NCBI GenBank assembly: GCA_025642075.2
Contig: JAODUO010000128.1
Span: 200,001-264,000 of the forward strand
Direction: 5' to 3'
Length of the DNA stretch: 64,000 nt
Source: Ridgeia piscesae
Taxonomy: Eukaryota > Annelida > Polychaeta > Sabellida > Siboglinidae
This document shows, piece by piece, positions 34,664 through 48,200 of this stretch. Within the stretch, counting starts at the first letter, position 1. Each line of letters opens with the position of its first letter. The notes under the pieces were generated by a model. That model searched no databases, was not told the DNA's origin, and worked only from the letters and a program-made list of their open reading frames with translations. Made by a program: the position numbers and the translations under genes.

Positions 34664-35860
34664 GGTCAAAAAAATAAGAGGTCAGAATTCTTAATCGTTA
34701 ATTTATTTTAATGTGTTTATTTAGCAGGTATTAGACGAGTAAATTAAGTTGTTTTCTTGCAGGCTTTCGTCAGTGCCACTGACAGGAGGAAATCCGACCA
34801 TTCTCAAGACCGGCACTTTCAACAGCATTGCGATACTGCATAGGGATTACCATGGCCCTGCAACTGGTATAAGGGAGTAGAGTGTGAGACAGGCACACAA
34901 ATCTGTTCGTTGTATGTATGGTGTATTTGTGCAAATGTATGTATGTTTGTCCTGGGTACCATGTCAACATGAACCAACAGTTCGTGTACTCGAGAAAATA
35001 ACTGGTGTACTACAACTCGAAAAATCAGGAGGGAGACAGACCACTGCCGTCAGCAACAGACACCGTCCACCCACTCCTGGACATCACGTGACGAGAATGA
35101 TACGTTTAGTCGTGTACACTTACAACATCATTAAAACTAACTGTTGATATAGTTTCAGAATGAACCAAGGAGAGATGGCTGAGGCAACTCAAGGTAACAC
35201 TGCCTTAGAGGTAAGGATGCTACATTCCTGGAGAGAATGTGGTTGACACTAAAAGTGACATTTAATGGGTGCACACTGATGTGCAATCGGGTCGTTATGT
35301 CTCTTGTAGATGTAATGTGACCAAAACATATTATGTATTATTCATTAAGTAAATATGTACTGTATATATTTGCTATAGAGAAAATGTTTTATATTAAAGG
35401 TTAGTAATTTATTTTAATATGTTGTATGCATAAATAGAAATGTGTGGTTTCACATGAATATAAAGGTCATTGTTAATGTGCATAGTGTTGATGTATCTGT
35501 GTCAGTGATGCCATGTGGGTCCAAACTTCAAGTTGTAGATCTTGGAGATCACAGACCATAGGACACCTGGAAGACCTTCATACCAGAGAAGACAGAAGTT
35601 GTTATATGGGCAGACGGCAGTAGAGGCAAGTGACCTGTGTTGGTCTCCTCGTGATTCACTCTAGTCAGTCGGACACAGGCCATGCTTTGGTTCCTGTATT
35701 TCAGTTTACTATTTTTCTCTTCAATTCCCTCTGTATTTTACTCTTGTTTTCCGTTCCTCTCCCACTCTTTCAGTCATCCCACCACAATCTCAGTCTTCCT
35801 CGCTTCCTCTTCGACCACTTCAATCTACTTATTTGTGAAACTTTCGTTTACTTTACTGTC

Positions 35861-36140
35861 ACATCTAGTCATCTATTCACATTACACACATAGTGCTACT
35901 TTCTCCACCCGACCAGCCGCTGTCATATCTAGTCATCTATTCACATTACACACATAGTGCTACTTTCTCCACCTAACCAGTCGCTGTCATATCTAGTCAT
36001 CTATTCACATTACACACATAGTGCTACTTTCTCCACCTGACCAGTCGCGGTCATATCTAGTCATCTATTCACATTACACACATAGTGCTACTTTCTCCAC
36101 CCGACCAGCCGCTGTCATATCTAGTCATATATTCACAATA
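35861..36140. repeat. 64-bp tandem repeat, about 4.3 units
   Basis: The unit contains ATCTAGTCATCTATTCACAT, TACACACATAGTGCTACTTT and CTCCACC(T/C)GACCAG, repeated almost without change. Confidence 0.93.
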
Positions 36141-37576
36141 CACACATTTGTCACATCAGATCTACAATAAGCAATTTTTTTTATAGTAAATACAATGTTG
36201 ACACAATATATAACTTTGCTGTAAATACACTGTATTTATTTCCCCTCAGGCATGAGACATGAACCTGATCTATCCTACCCAAGGGGTACATCTGCACCAC
36301 CGACATGAAGGGTCCAGGCACAACCACGACTCAGAATTCAACGACGATCCATACAGTGGAGGTTCCAGTGGCCACAGACCAACTGACAAGCGAGTAACAG
36401 ATCACAGGTGAGAGAAAATACCAAGAAATATAGGATACAGTTCCATAATAATTGTTTGTAATATTATATATAACATTATGTCAGTTACTATCAATGGTGG
36501 TTAGATTGAACAATGCCTTTACAGAGAACTTGCTATTGACATTAAGATGAATGTGATATCATTTCAACAATATTAACGATGCTTAATTCGTTTGTTAGGT
36601 TGCAGTGCCTAAAATCTAATATTACATATAATGCTAATACTAAAAACACACTTTTATTTAAAAAGAATTCACCTTTACATAACATACTAAGCATTCGCTT
36701 TAAAGCTTATCAGTCCATATTTCAACTTGTGAAAACCAGTGAGGTATTCACATTAATAGAAAAGGTTCTGCTTCATTAACACTGTAACTTATCCATACTA
36801 CTTAGAAAATAACCATTACATACAAATATTACAAGATAATAAATGTAAGATATTTCTGCATTTGTGAGTAGTAAATTCAATTTTTTATCACAAAAACGTA
36901 TCACAGACTAGTTCTAAATCATTCCTTTTCAGTTGAAAGCAGACCTTGCCTGAAAGGTACCATATTTGGAATATACAACCCGAGAGTACTGTATTAACAA
37001 CATTGTTAAACTACTTTTCCAGTTGAACTCATCCACTGCGTAAACCCAGGGACAAGAGAAACGAGTCCGACTGCGCCACTCACTGAGAGATGTGATGTGA
37101 ACTGGATTGAAGCACTGACGTCACAGAAGGCGTCTAATCCTCGGACACGAACAACTAACCATTAAGAAGAAAAAGACTGGTAAATTACTTTTGGACTACG
37201 TTAGCTGTGCACAAGAGCTTGTGCTGCTGACATCTACGTGACTTGTGAAGAGGGTGTCGTGGTGAATCTATGAAGGACTGATACAAATGATACAAGTGTC
37301 GGCGCCAACAAATGACACAAGAACCTGACACCTAATGAGACTGTAGGAAAACACCAGTAATGCCGCATTACCAGAAACGTTTCTTATGACTTCAATGACT
37401 TGATGAATAGTGCTGTTAATCTCGTTCTACAAAGCTGATGTTCCATCGGTCAACTACAGGGGAAGTTGGACTGTTTGTTGTGAAACTCAGTTGGTTCACA
37501 CACTGAAAGGGATTCTATGAGTGATCTGAAACATGAGTGTTGTTTTTAATGACATTGGATAAGTTCAACACTAATA

Positions 37577-37757
37577 TACAGTCATGTCTCTTTTATCCAA
37601 TCGCCAATCATCCGGTTGTTTTGCAATCCGCACTTTTCTTTTGGGAACCACCTTGATACCATGCATGATAAGGTGTCTCGCCAATCTTCTTGTTTCGTTT
37701 ATCTGACCAAAAACTTTGGGAACCAAAGTGTGCGGATAAACGAGACGTTCCATTATA
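37577..37757. mobile_element. Short pogo/Tigger-like MITE (about 180 bp)
   Basis: The left end TACAGTCATGTCTCTTTTAT is mirrored at the right by ATAAACGAGACGTTCCATTA, so GTCTC and TTTATCC face each other with TA at both edges. The pattern resembles pogo/Tigger termini. No coding capacity. Confidence 0.5.
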
Positions 37758-37858
37758 TTATACGGTGTTATTGTATGTTATGTCTATATCGTATGTGTAT
37801 ATGTATATACACACACACAATCAATCAATTAAGTAACATGACCTGATGGGCTAATCAC

Positions 37859-37861
<3 letters not shown>

Positions 37862-37920
<59 letters not shown>
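37862..37920. repeat. (TA)n microsatellite
   Basis: An uninterrupted TA run of about 59 bp. Confidence 0.97.
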
Positions 37921-37922
<2 letters not shown>

Positions 37923-38296
37923 GTATGTAATATAATAACAAAACACGTCGCACTTTAAAAAAGAAATTTAGTGCCACCGACACCTTGTTTGATTATATGA
38001 TGATGAAGGTAATAATTTGAAGACAATGCACAATATTCGACATAATTGTCTAAGTATGTTTATTTTTGGATTTGAATAGCAATATGTAACAAAAACATTT
38101 ATGCTCAAAATGCAAAATATATTGGTTTTAGATTAAACGCCTCATTACAATATTTATTATGTTTTATGGCATTAATGTATGTGCCTATACAACTGGGACG
38201 TTCTCACAAAAGGCGTAAAATAGTATTTGGTTACATGGTAGAGTGCAAAATATATTTTAACGTGCGTTTTGACCATTTCTAACAATACAAAGTTCA

Positions 38297-38300
<4 letters not shown>

Positions 38301-38362
<62 letters not shown>
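38301..38362. repeat. (TA)n microsatellite
   Basis: An uninterrupted TA run of about 62 bp. Confidence 0.97.
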
Positions 38363-38365
<3 letters not shown>

Positions 38366-39659
38366 CTGGTGGACTATTGGCCAGAGCCTGAATTTGTACC
38401 ATCTGGCAGTAAACTTCTAATGTGATAACATGTTGTACGGAGTTGCGTTTAGGTGGATATTACTAAATAAACATAACGAGGCAAAGATACATTCTAGTTA
38501 AATATTTATAGGTGGGAAAACAAAATATGTCATAACTTTGCAACCGATCAACCTAAACCCAAAACCTATTACTCAAAATGTTGATATTAAATCACTCTAC
38601 AAACTGCCGTATGACATGTACATATTGAATCGATAATTAGGTCAATCGGATTAGTGGCATTTTGGTAATTAGTGAAGTAGGTAGTTCACAATTTATGTTG
38701 ACGCTTTTCCCTGTATAAGTTTGGTACGCGAGGTTTTGCACTATGCTTTTTCCTCCACTGAAAATGTAATAGTGTATGCAGGGTTTTTAGTGCGGGTACT
38801 TTTTTTAAAGTACATTTGTTTGGCAATTTGACTCCACCTCTCCATGTGATGGCTATATGGTTGTATACAGTAGCTGTTACTCTAGATCATGTTGCTATTA
38901 ATTTATTATGGTTTGTTCAATGATGTTGATGTGATTATTTCATTAGGTATTGGGTTGCCGTATTCATTTATAAACTGATAGTTAACCATTGTTAGGGGAT
39001 TAACGCTTTTTTTTTACATAATACAGTATTTTGTTGGGGGATCGAGTACCCAACTTTCCTTTTTGTAATTGTATGTGTATGGCTAATAAACTTTGTGTAA
39101 TTTCGCCCTTATTATAGCACTCGTAACCAATTGTGATTGTCACTCCTATGGTGAGTTTTTTTGACATTCCACGGCTATGTTTTCTGCGTTCAATAAATGC
39201 CAATTTCTCACTGATACATGTTTTTCTGTTATGACTGATATGTACAGAAATTAGCTCAGGCTCCTCAACAGTTTAAGATAAACATTATTTGAAACAAGTA
39301 GTTAGATTAATTACAATGACATAAAAAGCAGGGCAAAATATTATTGTAAACTTAACTGCAGCTTTCGTCTACCAAACATGTAGAAAATGTCTCAATACAA
39401 CACAGTTCGACCTGATCATTGTATGTCTACACACATTGTATGTGTGGGTATACAATGTATACAAATAGTTAAAACTTATAAATAAAAGGTAGCATCCAAA
39501 TAAACAATGGCCTATGTTCTACCTAAGGTGGTCTTAAATGCATATTTAGTCAACGTTATATATAGCCATGCACATAATTCATTCATTATAGCTGGTAATA
39601 TAACTTTATAATATATTATGGAGTATTCTTAATCAAATATATATTTATAGTTGTATATG

Positions 39660-39660
<1 letters not shown>
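38363..39660. other. Intergenic sequence
   Basis: No exon, RNA gene or clear element was recognised in this AT-rich stretch. Confidence 0.4.
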
Positions 39661-39732
<72 letters not shown>

Positions 39733-39912
39733 TGCGTGCGTGCGTGCGTGCGTGCGTGCGGGCGTGCGGGCGTGGGCGCGTGGGCGTGCGGGCGTGCGGG
39801 CATGCGGGCGCGTGCGCGCGCGCGTGCGCGTGTGCGCATGCGTATGTCCGTGCGTGCGTGCGTGTGTGCGTGCGTGCGTGTGTGCGTGCGTGTGTGCGTG
39901 TGTGTGTGTGAG
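39661..39912. repeat. (GT)n then (GTGC)/(GGGC)-type microsatellite
   Basis: A pure GT run to about 39731 is followed by GTGC repeats, GGGC/GGGCGT variants (39765-39810), CGCG alternation and GTGC again. It is followed to about 40280 by degenerate purine-rich sequence with repeated GGGAGAGA and GAGATGT words. Confidence 0.95.
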
Positions 39913-40498
39913 AGCTAGGGTCTCCATGTATATCAAACAATGTAGACCGATTGAGAGACGCGGGGAATAGAGATGAGATGTTGCGATGTAGGTCAGACGA
40001 TGTGGGAGCAACTGGAGAGGGAAAATGTGGCAGAGAATGAAATGTGGGAGAGACACGGGGAAGAGAGATGTGCATTGGACACTGTAACAGAGACAGACGA
40101 GAATAGAAGCGTGTATCGGGAAATGTGGTAGAGACGTGTGTAGCCATGTGGAGGAGAGATGTAATGTACATCAGGCAATATGGGAACAATGGTGATGGGA
40201 AAGAGATGTGTTCCTAGCAGTGTGGTAGAGACAAGAAAAACGTGTACAGCGACATGTACGTGGGAGACACAAGATAGTGAGACACGTGTGTGTCAGACAC
40301 ATGTGTGTATCAGACCCTGCAATGGTACATTGTCAGTAAAGTTGAATAACAAAGCCAATGTAAAATTCACGGTTGTTGTGACGACGAATCAGTAGTATGT
40401 GTTATCCCACTTTTACATTCGTTTAATCAAACTATGTAATCTATATAACACATATAATTTAATACTGAAACACTTTTAATATTATCCCTAAATCAATA

Positions 40499-40632
40499 AA
40501 ATGCAAGTCACATAAAAGACACAAACACTGCCTAAAATCGTAAATACTGTCTGTGCTACGTGAATCGCTAGGTCCATAGCGATTGGTGTAGTCAAGTCAA
40601 TATGAAATCAGACAGTTAAATTAAGAAAGCTA
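40499..40632. repeat. Dispersed repeat D, copy 1
   Basis: It shares GCCTAAAATCGT.(A/C)ATACT and CTACGTRAATC.CTA blocks, in the same order, with 59874-60010. Nature unknown. Confidence 0.6.
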
Positions 40633-41039
40633 AAACACTACGAGTAACGAGTGGAACATCCCGATTGTAGGTACTTTCTTTATTATGCACGCTCTATGCA
40701 GGTGATAATCGTACAGTAGGAATATGATAAACCAGATTCATAATGATGATTGTTGGAACACAAGGTGCCAGCACTTGTGTTAATGTAATCAATGTTCACT
40801 AGATGGCACCACTGATACAACAATTTGTCAACATGTGGAGTTTGCAGGTAAACGTATATAGTATAGGCAAGAGCATGTCCAGGATTGATATCCTGGGCGT
40901 TTCTTTATCGGTCGCACACGTTTTTCGACAGCTTGTTAAAAATAAATAATTTTATTCACATTTCACTAGTCAATATCTTCTGCACTCCAGTGAAATTGTG
41001 TGGAGTTGCTCTCCATAATATAAAGATTGCATACCTACA

Positions 41040-42600
41040 ATTAGAACATAAATACAGTGCATAGTTAATGTGCAGCAACTTGATAACCATCATGATTTAT
41101 TCCAAATATAAATTGCGGGAGAGTTTTCAGACCCAGATTGTCAGCAAAATACATACGTTAGACCCAAATTGTACATATGTGGTACTTAGACATACACATG
41201 TGCAAATCTAAGAAATATGGCAGGTGTGGTTGCCTTAATTATGAATCTGTACATAGATGCAAAGATGGTACGTTATTATATTTCTTTAAAAATGACCAAC
41301 TTCCGACAAAAAAAAAATCGATGAGGCGTAGCTTGTATTATCACAAAACTTTTTTTAGGTGTTAGTTCATTTCTATAACTCAAATAACTAGTAATTCTCA
41401 ATATCCTTCCGAGCTTCCTTCACAACAAAAATGGCATATGTCTGGGTGCCCCACATTTTAAAATAAATTGCTTGTGATATACGAGAAGGTTTTCAGACAT
41501 TGATTGCAAGCTAAATATAGATGGTTAAATGAACTGTTATGTGTATTTGATTTATATGCACAACATTGCGTATTATCAGAGTAATATAACATACCTGATG
41601 GTCTTCATTATGAATCTATACATATCCAAATGACCTACATTTTATATTTCTTTAAAATTAGCAAACTTCCAACCCTAAAAGGTCAATATGGATTAGAAGG
41701 TATTGTTATCAAAGTTTTACCAGGCATAAACCAGCCCCATGCTTCAAGCAAAACTCCCTAAGAATGTATACTGATATGCATAGATATGCAATATTTACAA
41801 ATATTACCAATAACATAATAATATATTAGGTTCTCAAGATCAGTGCTTGAAACCCGCTTGCAAGTGATTTATTGATACTTTTTTCTGCATCTACGGGTCC
41901 CCTTTCTTCTTGACAAGGAAGCATGGAAGGATATCGAGAGTTATTTAATATTTAGTCTTTGGACAGGTTTATGCTTGGTAAAAGTTTGATAACAATACCA
42001 TCTCATCCACGTTGACCTTATAGGGTTGGAATTTTGCTAATTTTAAAGATATATAAAATGTAGGATAATAAGTCAAATAAGTCATATTATTCTGATAATA
42101 CACAATGTTATGCATATCTATCAAATACACACAACGTTTCATTTAATCATCCATATTTAGCTTGCAATCAATGTCTGAAAACCCTCTCGTATATCACAAG
42201 CAATTTATTTAAAAAGTTGTATCAATGAGTCCCCATTCTTCTTGAGAAGGAAGCATGGAAGGATATTGAGAGTTACTTGTTATTTTGTCTTAGAACTGGT
42301 AAAACTTTGATAACAATACCTTCTAATCTACATTGACCTTTTTGGGTCGGAAGTTGGTCATTTTTAAAGAAATATAATAACATACCATCTTTGCACATGT
42401 ATAGATTCATATTTAATGCAGCCAGACCTGCCATATGTCTCATATTTGCACATATTTATGTTTTGGTACCCAATATGTACAATTTGGGTCTAAGGTGTGT
42501 GTATTTTGTTCACAAACCCTTCCGCGAGTGATATTTTGAATAAATCATTATGTTTATCCACTTGCTGCACATTAACCATATACTGTATTTATGTTCTAAT
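41040..42600. repeat. Large imperfect palindrome (arms about 650-700 bp)
   Basis: The left arm (41040-41735) reads inverted in the right arm (41965-42600). Pairs include TTAGAACATAAATACAG with CTGTATTTATGTTCTAA, AGACCCAAATTGTACATAT with its complement at 42466-42492, GCACATGTG-type words, GGTTTTCAGACATTGATTGC with GCAATCAATGTCTGAAAACC, and GGTATTGTTATCAAAGTTTT with AAAACTTTGATAACAATACC. A third partial copy of the AAGGAAGCATGGAAGGATAT block lies in the centre (41918-41937). No transposase frame is seen; it may be a foldback element. Confidence 0.82.
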
Positions 42601-43599
42601 TTATTGTAGACTCAACAGAACTTGCAAATATAGATACATATACACATATATGAAAATGGTGTTAATATATTATTGTTAAACAGCATTTTTAATAATAAAG
42701 ATCATACATATCATCATGTACATTTATATACGTTGTGTAGTTACATGTTATATACTCCCCTGTGTGTTGATTTGGTATACTAGTCAATCAATGAATATAA
42801 TAAATACCGTGGAACAAATCTATCTACAAGTTTCATAAATAATGTTCCCTGTCAAACCCGTAACTCGCAAGCATATGTACAAATATGCTACAGTTACTAG
42901 ACATTTATAAGTTAATAATTTCTTTTAGGACACACATACATCAATATAAGTTGTCTTCTTATAATCAAACTGACATGGGTTAATATTTGTGTATTCCAAA
43001 ATGTAATATGTCTAGTACGGAATGAATGGTAGTGTTTGAATGAATTAATTAAAGTGTTATCAACAACAACATCATAGTAATAGTGTTAGTGTTAGTAGAA
43101 ACAGTGTTATAAAGATAATATAGTATAATACAATTTCATGGTTTGTAAGTAGCTTCTTTTGTTGAATGGACATAGCAGACGTCTTGTTAATATCCAAATG
43201 GAAACACATCAGCTATCTAGTAACCGTAATAAGCTGTACAAAGTGACAGTAATTGTTTGTTGACATTGCAATAACTATTCATAAATACGAAGAAAGTAAT
43301 AAAGGCGCGAGTCTTTTCTTAAATTGTTGCAAATTAAGTATTTGTGTTATTTCACTGTTATGTGTAACATAACGATTGCGATTAATTTCCTAAACACACT
43401 ACCTAAAGTAATTGAATGACAGTGGTTCTTGGAGGAAGTTTTTACTGTTTTGTTCTTCGTAACTGGAGCAAGTACCAATTATAGCATACCCATACCCTGC
43501 CAAGCAAACTACGAACAATTGAAAACTACAGCGAGTGAAAACATTAAAATGCAATGGGATATGAGGTGAGCCTAAAGCCTAAGTCCCACTGTTCCGGTT
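42601..43599. other. Intergenic sequence
   Basis: AT-rich, with no supported gene or element. Confidence 0.4.
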
Positions 43600-44035
43600 C
43601 TGGCCACGGTGTACCCCGGTGAAAATGTCCCGGTGCTCCGGAGTGATCCGTGAAGATTTGGCTCATTTGTATATTTCTGTCCCATATATACGGTGTCGCC
43701 ACGGTGTCGCCACGTTTTGAACCCCGGATCATCCCGATGTAGCCACGGTGTCACACGGCCCTACACGCTGTCACCCCGGAGTGTCAAGGATGTGCCACGG
43801 TGTCGCCCCGGTTTGGTGCCGATTTATCACTGTTCTCCACGGTAAGACCACGGTTATCCCCGGTGTGGCCACGGTTCTCCCCGGTGTGGCCACGGTTCTC
43901 CCGGGAGTGGCCACGGTTCTCCCCGATGTGGCCACGGTTCTCCCGGGAATGGCCACGGTTCTCCCCGGTGTGGCCACGGTTCTCCCGGGAGTGGCCACGG
44001 CTCTCCCCGGTGTAGTCTTGGTCTGTCCCGGTCTG
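43600..44035. repeat. 21-bp GC-rich minisatellite
   Basis: The core unit GTGGCCACGGTTCTCCCCGG plus T repeats from about 43845 to 44010, with the variant CTCCCGGGAGT alternating. The flanks 43600-43845 carry looser relatives such as GTCGCCACGGTGTC. Because 21 bp is 7 codons, the plus strand reads TVLPGVA and the minus strand TVATPGR repeatedly; I treat both as artefacts. Confidence 0.92.
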
Positions 44036-44905
44036 TCAGGAATGCATTCGGTTTTAATTATTTATGTTTCCCATCAAGGCTGTGTAATTCGAATTGGCTG
44101 GTTTCAAAGTGTGCCTGAAATAAAATAAATATACGAGACTATTGAAATTATGCCATGAAAGTATTTTTTACGTTTACACATTTATTGTGTAGATATTGTC
44201 TGAGTAGGTCTTAGTAGACGCTTAAATAACTGCTGAATAAAAAATGCTTATCTATAGACATGTAGTTAAATTAACCAGTCACAGAGAGCAAATCAATGAA
44301 CGTCTATAAACATGTAACAAAGTTAAAAACGAGGCAAACCGGTTTTTGAGAAGTATAAACACTTCATTGCGCCATAATCCGTGATGGTGATATACACAAC
44401 CGTGACGGGACTAGTGTGATTTCTTGATAATACAAGTTTGGATATTTGGTCTTGTTAGTCTTGTAAAATTATAGGTACTTCAGTCTAAGTCTAACCAGTT
44501 TCAAAGTATAAATTACTTATATCATTGCATGAACGATAGGCATTTAGGCATCGTATGGAAACATGTGCCTTGTTTGTTTACACGAGAAATGTCGAATGAC
44601 TATTACTGCTAGTTAGTACTAGTAGTAGTAGGCCCTACGGCTACGGCTACGCTTACGTAAAATTATGTCACCACCTACCTCGCATAATTTCGAAATTCCT
44701 CGCGATTGACATTACCTTCCCATGCTTCTAAACTTTTACTATCAAAAGGGAATCAATATAACTTAAGTGTGTTGCTGTTATTGCAGCATCCCCAAGCTGA
44801 ACAGCAAGGCATTATATGCTATACTGCTTGAAGACGCTTTAATTTAGACCGAAAATGGCGTCCACATTTATCGACCAATAACATATCGGGCTCTGGGGTT
44901 CTGCC
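44036..44905. other. Intergenic sequence left of the duplication
   Basis: No supported gene. The similarity to 56088 onward begins abruptly at about 44906, which marks the left edge of the duplicated segment. Confidence 0.5.
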
Positions 44906-45281
44906 ATCCCACGGATCCTAGGTAATCCAAGCTAGCAACGCATTCGTGTTTTGTAGTCTTTGATGAGTCGTCCTAAAGCATCATTATATCGGTACGAAAC
45001 ATAACAATTGACGCGTTGTGCTCATCAGTAAATTGCTGTACCAGAATGTGCGTCGTTATAATGATTTTGTAATTTGATTTTTTTTAACAAGTGTTGTGAT
45101 TCCTTATTATCGCCCACATATATTTTACATCATTACGCCGTAATGTTCTGATTGATCACTGCCACTGGTAATGTGATATGATATGACTAAAATATAAGTA
45201 CGACCTTGTAATACGTTGTATCGGAAATATTATGGCCACAGTGGCATCCATGTGTGCATTATATAAACTATACAGTTAGTG

Positions 45282-48200
45282 CAGCCGATATGTGACATGT
45301 GCGTTTTATGATACAAGCATGACATTTGGCACACGCATAGAGTACACAATTACACAAATATTTGGATATAGGGCCATCTCAGATTTTGCCCTGGAAGGGG
45401 TTGGCAGCCATTTTAAAGATGGCCGCCAAAAACCAATTTCCTCTATCTAAAGACTTTTGCAACGTAGACTAGATGTTTTGGAACCAAAACATACAACTTC
45501 TGGGTCAGTGATTTCAAATATGTTACATTTGACCTTCTACGACATTCAAATCCGCCATTTGTAAAGATGGCGGCCGCCAACACTAATGTTCCCATATCTC
45601 ACGAACTACGTTACTTGGAGCGGTAATGTTGTTGTCACAGGAAACGTATGTGGACAGCCGATGTGAATGAATTGAATATTTGTGCATTTGACCTTCATCG
45701 ACCTTCGTACCACCATTTTATAAAATGACGGCCGTTGGAACGACAACGTCTCGCCTTAAATTGTCGCCTATTAGTTTCAATAATTATGCACTATGTTTTT
45801 TCGATCTGTAGGCGGTTTAGCAGCTGATCATGTGGTTGCGAAGATGTCACATGACCAAAAAGAAAGGAAATCGCGCTTCGTTTTTGAATATGTGTTATGT
45901 TAGATGATATAAATGCGGAATGTACAAATCATAGAACATGTAGGTATCTTTTTAATGTAATGCAGGTAATCCGTAGAGTTATGACATCCTTCTACACCCT
46001 ATTTTCACAAGAAGAGCGTAATTGCCATAATATCAGCCTGGAACATCCAATGTACTATGTCTGACGACAAACTGGAACAAATGCGTTCTGTGTCAGGAGG
46101 ACACACTGGAGGTGCTTCGCTGACCTGCTTCTTCAAAACGTGACGCAGAGGGGGTTGGTTACAAGACTATCGCTGACAATATTAAGGGTTTCGACAAGGT
46201 TGGTTGTTTACCTAAGACAATCAATCTATCAAGGTTAGATGATGGTGTTGGCATTGAGACAACCTTCCGACAGCACCAAGCCAAATGCCATGACTCTTGT
46301 CGATTACAATTCAACAAGACAAAACTTGAGCGAGCAGAGAAGAGGAAATCTCGCATTGAGGACAATACAGCTGCTTCCAAGAAGTTCACCCGTCAGTCTA
46401 TAGAAGAAGCACCTCCTTCCACCAAAACATGTTTCTTCTGCGGCATGCCTCCAGTTAGAGAGACTTTACGCAATGCATCAAGAAAACAACACACGTGTTC
46501 TCTGGTATTGCGATTGACCATGCTCATGAACAGAATAATGCCTCTGTGAAGGGTGATAGTGGGGGTGTGGGTCTGACTGAGAACCCTGCAGCACTGCGGC
46601 GTTGGATGGTGACTGGCCCTGAAATGGCACGTCTGATTGGAGAATTTGAGGTTTCAACCATGAAGAAAAAGAAAACAGATTTCCGGCATCACGAGCAGAC
46701 GAAACATGCACAGATGACATTCGGACGAGATATTACGTCATTAACTGCTGTAATAGAAGAGATGGGAAATCCATTCGCTGAGAACAGCAATGATTTGCTT
46801 GTACTGGATAGCAGAGACCTTGCAGATCCAGCTGTGATTGACACGTTGCGTCAGATCAAATCTCTCGGACAAGAGCAGTATGACACCTACGTCAACGAGC
46901 GCCTTGTCAACCAAACAAATCCCATTACAGATGCAATCAAGAGAAATAACCTACTACTGTTCAGCCGGCCACCAGTGCGAGAGAAATCAAGAGCACAACT
47001 ACAGCGGTCATCACTCAATAATGGCTGTTCTCTGTTCTCCAGGTTGTACATAGCGTCACAAATACGGAGTGGTGATCTCGATCAGTTCTTTCAACATTAA
47101 AATCAAGCGTATCCACCTGCTTTATCACAAATGGGGAAACTGCGGACAGGAACAAAGTCTGATCTGGTCGGCTGCTTGGAAGATCTCGTTCCTACACAAG
47201 ACCTTTCCCCCACTCCTGTCGTACAAGTCATCCTGCTTGATGGGGTTGCAATCGTTAACACGCTTTGACCGGGTTTTGCAAAGACATTTTCCGATTACGC
47301 GACCCAAGTGTTCCTGCCGTACATCATATCTCAATCAGTCCCGAGACGTATCAGGCCTTGCTCCATACTCCCATGAAGAAGAGGACACACGAATCCTACT
47401 CCACATGGATGATGCTGTGAAACAAGGGTATAACAAGGTATCCATTCAAACAGTTGACACGGACGTGGTTGTTCTTGCAGTGGCATCAGCTCAGCGCCTC
47501 AACATCACCGAACTGTGAATTGCCTTTGGTGCTGGAAATAACTTTCGATATTTACCGGCCCACGAGATGGCCGACGCACTGGGTCCTGATTGTTGTGTTG
47601 CTTAGCCAATGTTTCATGCCGTCACTGGTTGTGACACGGTGTCATGTTTTGGAGGCAGGGGCAAACGCACTACATGGGGCATGTGGAATGCCTATGACGA
47701 AAATCACACCAGCTTTCTGTGCCTTGGCTGCTACCCCGGTGACCGTAGAACATTGGCTGAGTCCACTGGAACGATTTGTAGTCCATCTGTACGACCGTAC
47801 TAGCAGCCAGGAATTTCTCAATGGAGCGAGGAAGCAGCTGTTCACACAGAAAGGTAGAGCTATTGACGGTCTTCCTCCGACACAAGCAGTATTTCTCCAG
47901 CACACAAAGCGGGCTGCATACCAAGCCGGCCACTGTTGGGCACAGAAGATGATCGCGACTCCGGAGCTTCCATCTCCAAGTGAATGGGGGTGGAACAGGA
48001 ATGGAAATGGCGGTTGGAAAATATGTTGGACAACTCTTCCTGAAGCGATACAAGCTTGTCGAGAACTACTGCGCTGTGGTTGCAAGAAGGGATGCATGGG
48101 ACTATGTAAGTTCCTCAAGGCAGGACTTCAATGCACTGCTCTTTGCTACTGTGGTGGACTGTGTGCTCGTAGCTAATGTGCGACAAAGTAAACATTAGGC

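Larger units (their letters stand above)
32640..37560 (+). other. Possible multi-exon transcript of unknown function
   Basis: There are scattered exon-like segments but no gene I recognise. An ATG at 32730 (MANSESTVALLR) sits in a CpG-richer context. Later acceptor-bounded segments start near 34763 (after TTGCAG), 35158 (ATGAACCAAGGAGAG ... GAG|GTAAGG) and 36250 (after CCCTCAG, ending CACAG|GTGAGA). Frames can be joined from 32730 to either 34763 or 35158, but the first donor (GTCTAA) is weak and the 36250 exon has stops. A non-coding RNA or chance is as likely as a protein. Confidence 0.2.

Noticed and set aside
39000..39203. 67-codon frame on the minus strand
   Set aside because: No recognised domain, no splice context and AT-rich composition like its surroundings.
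43748..44128. Repeat protein with TVLPGVA units
   Set aside because: Both strands are open because 21 is a multiple of three; there is no signal peptide, splice site or neighbouring exon.
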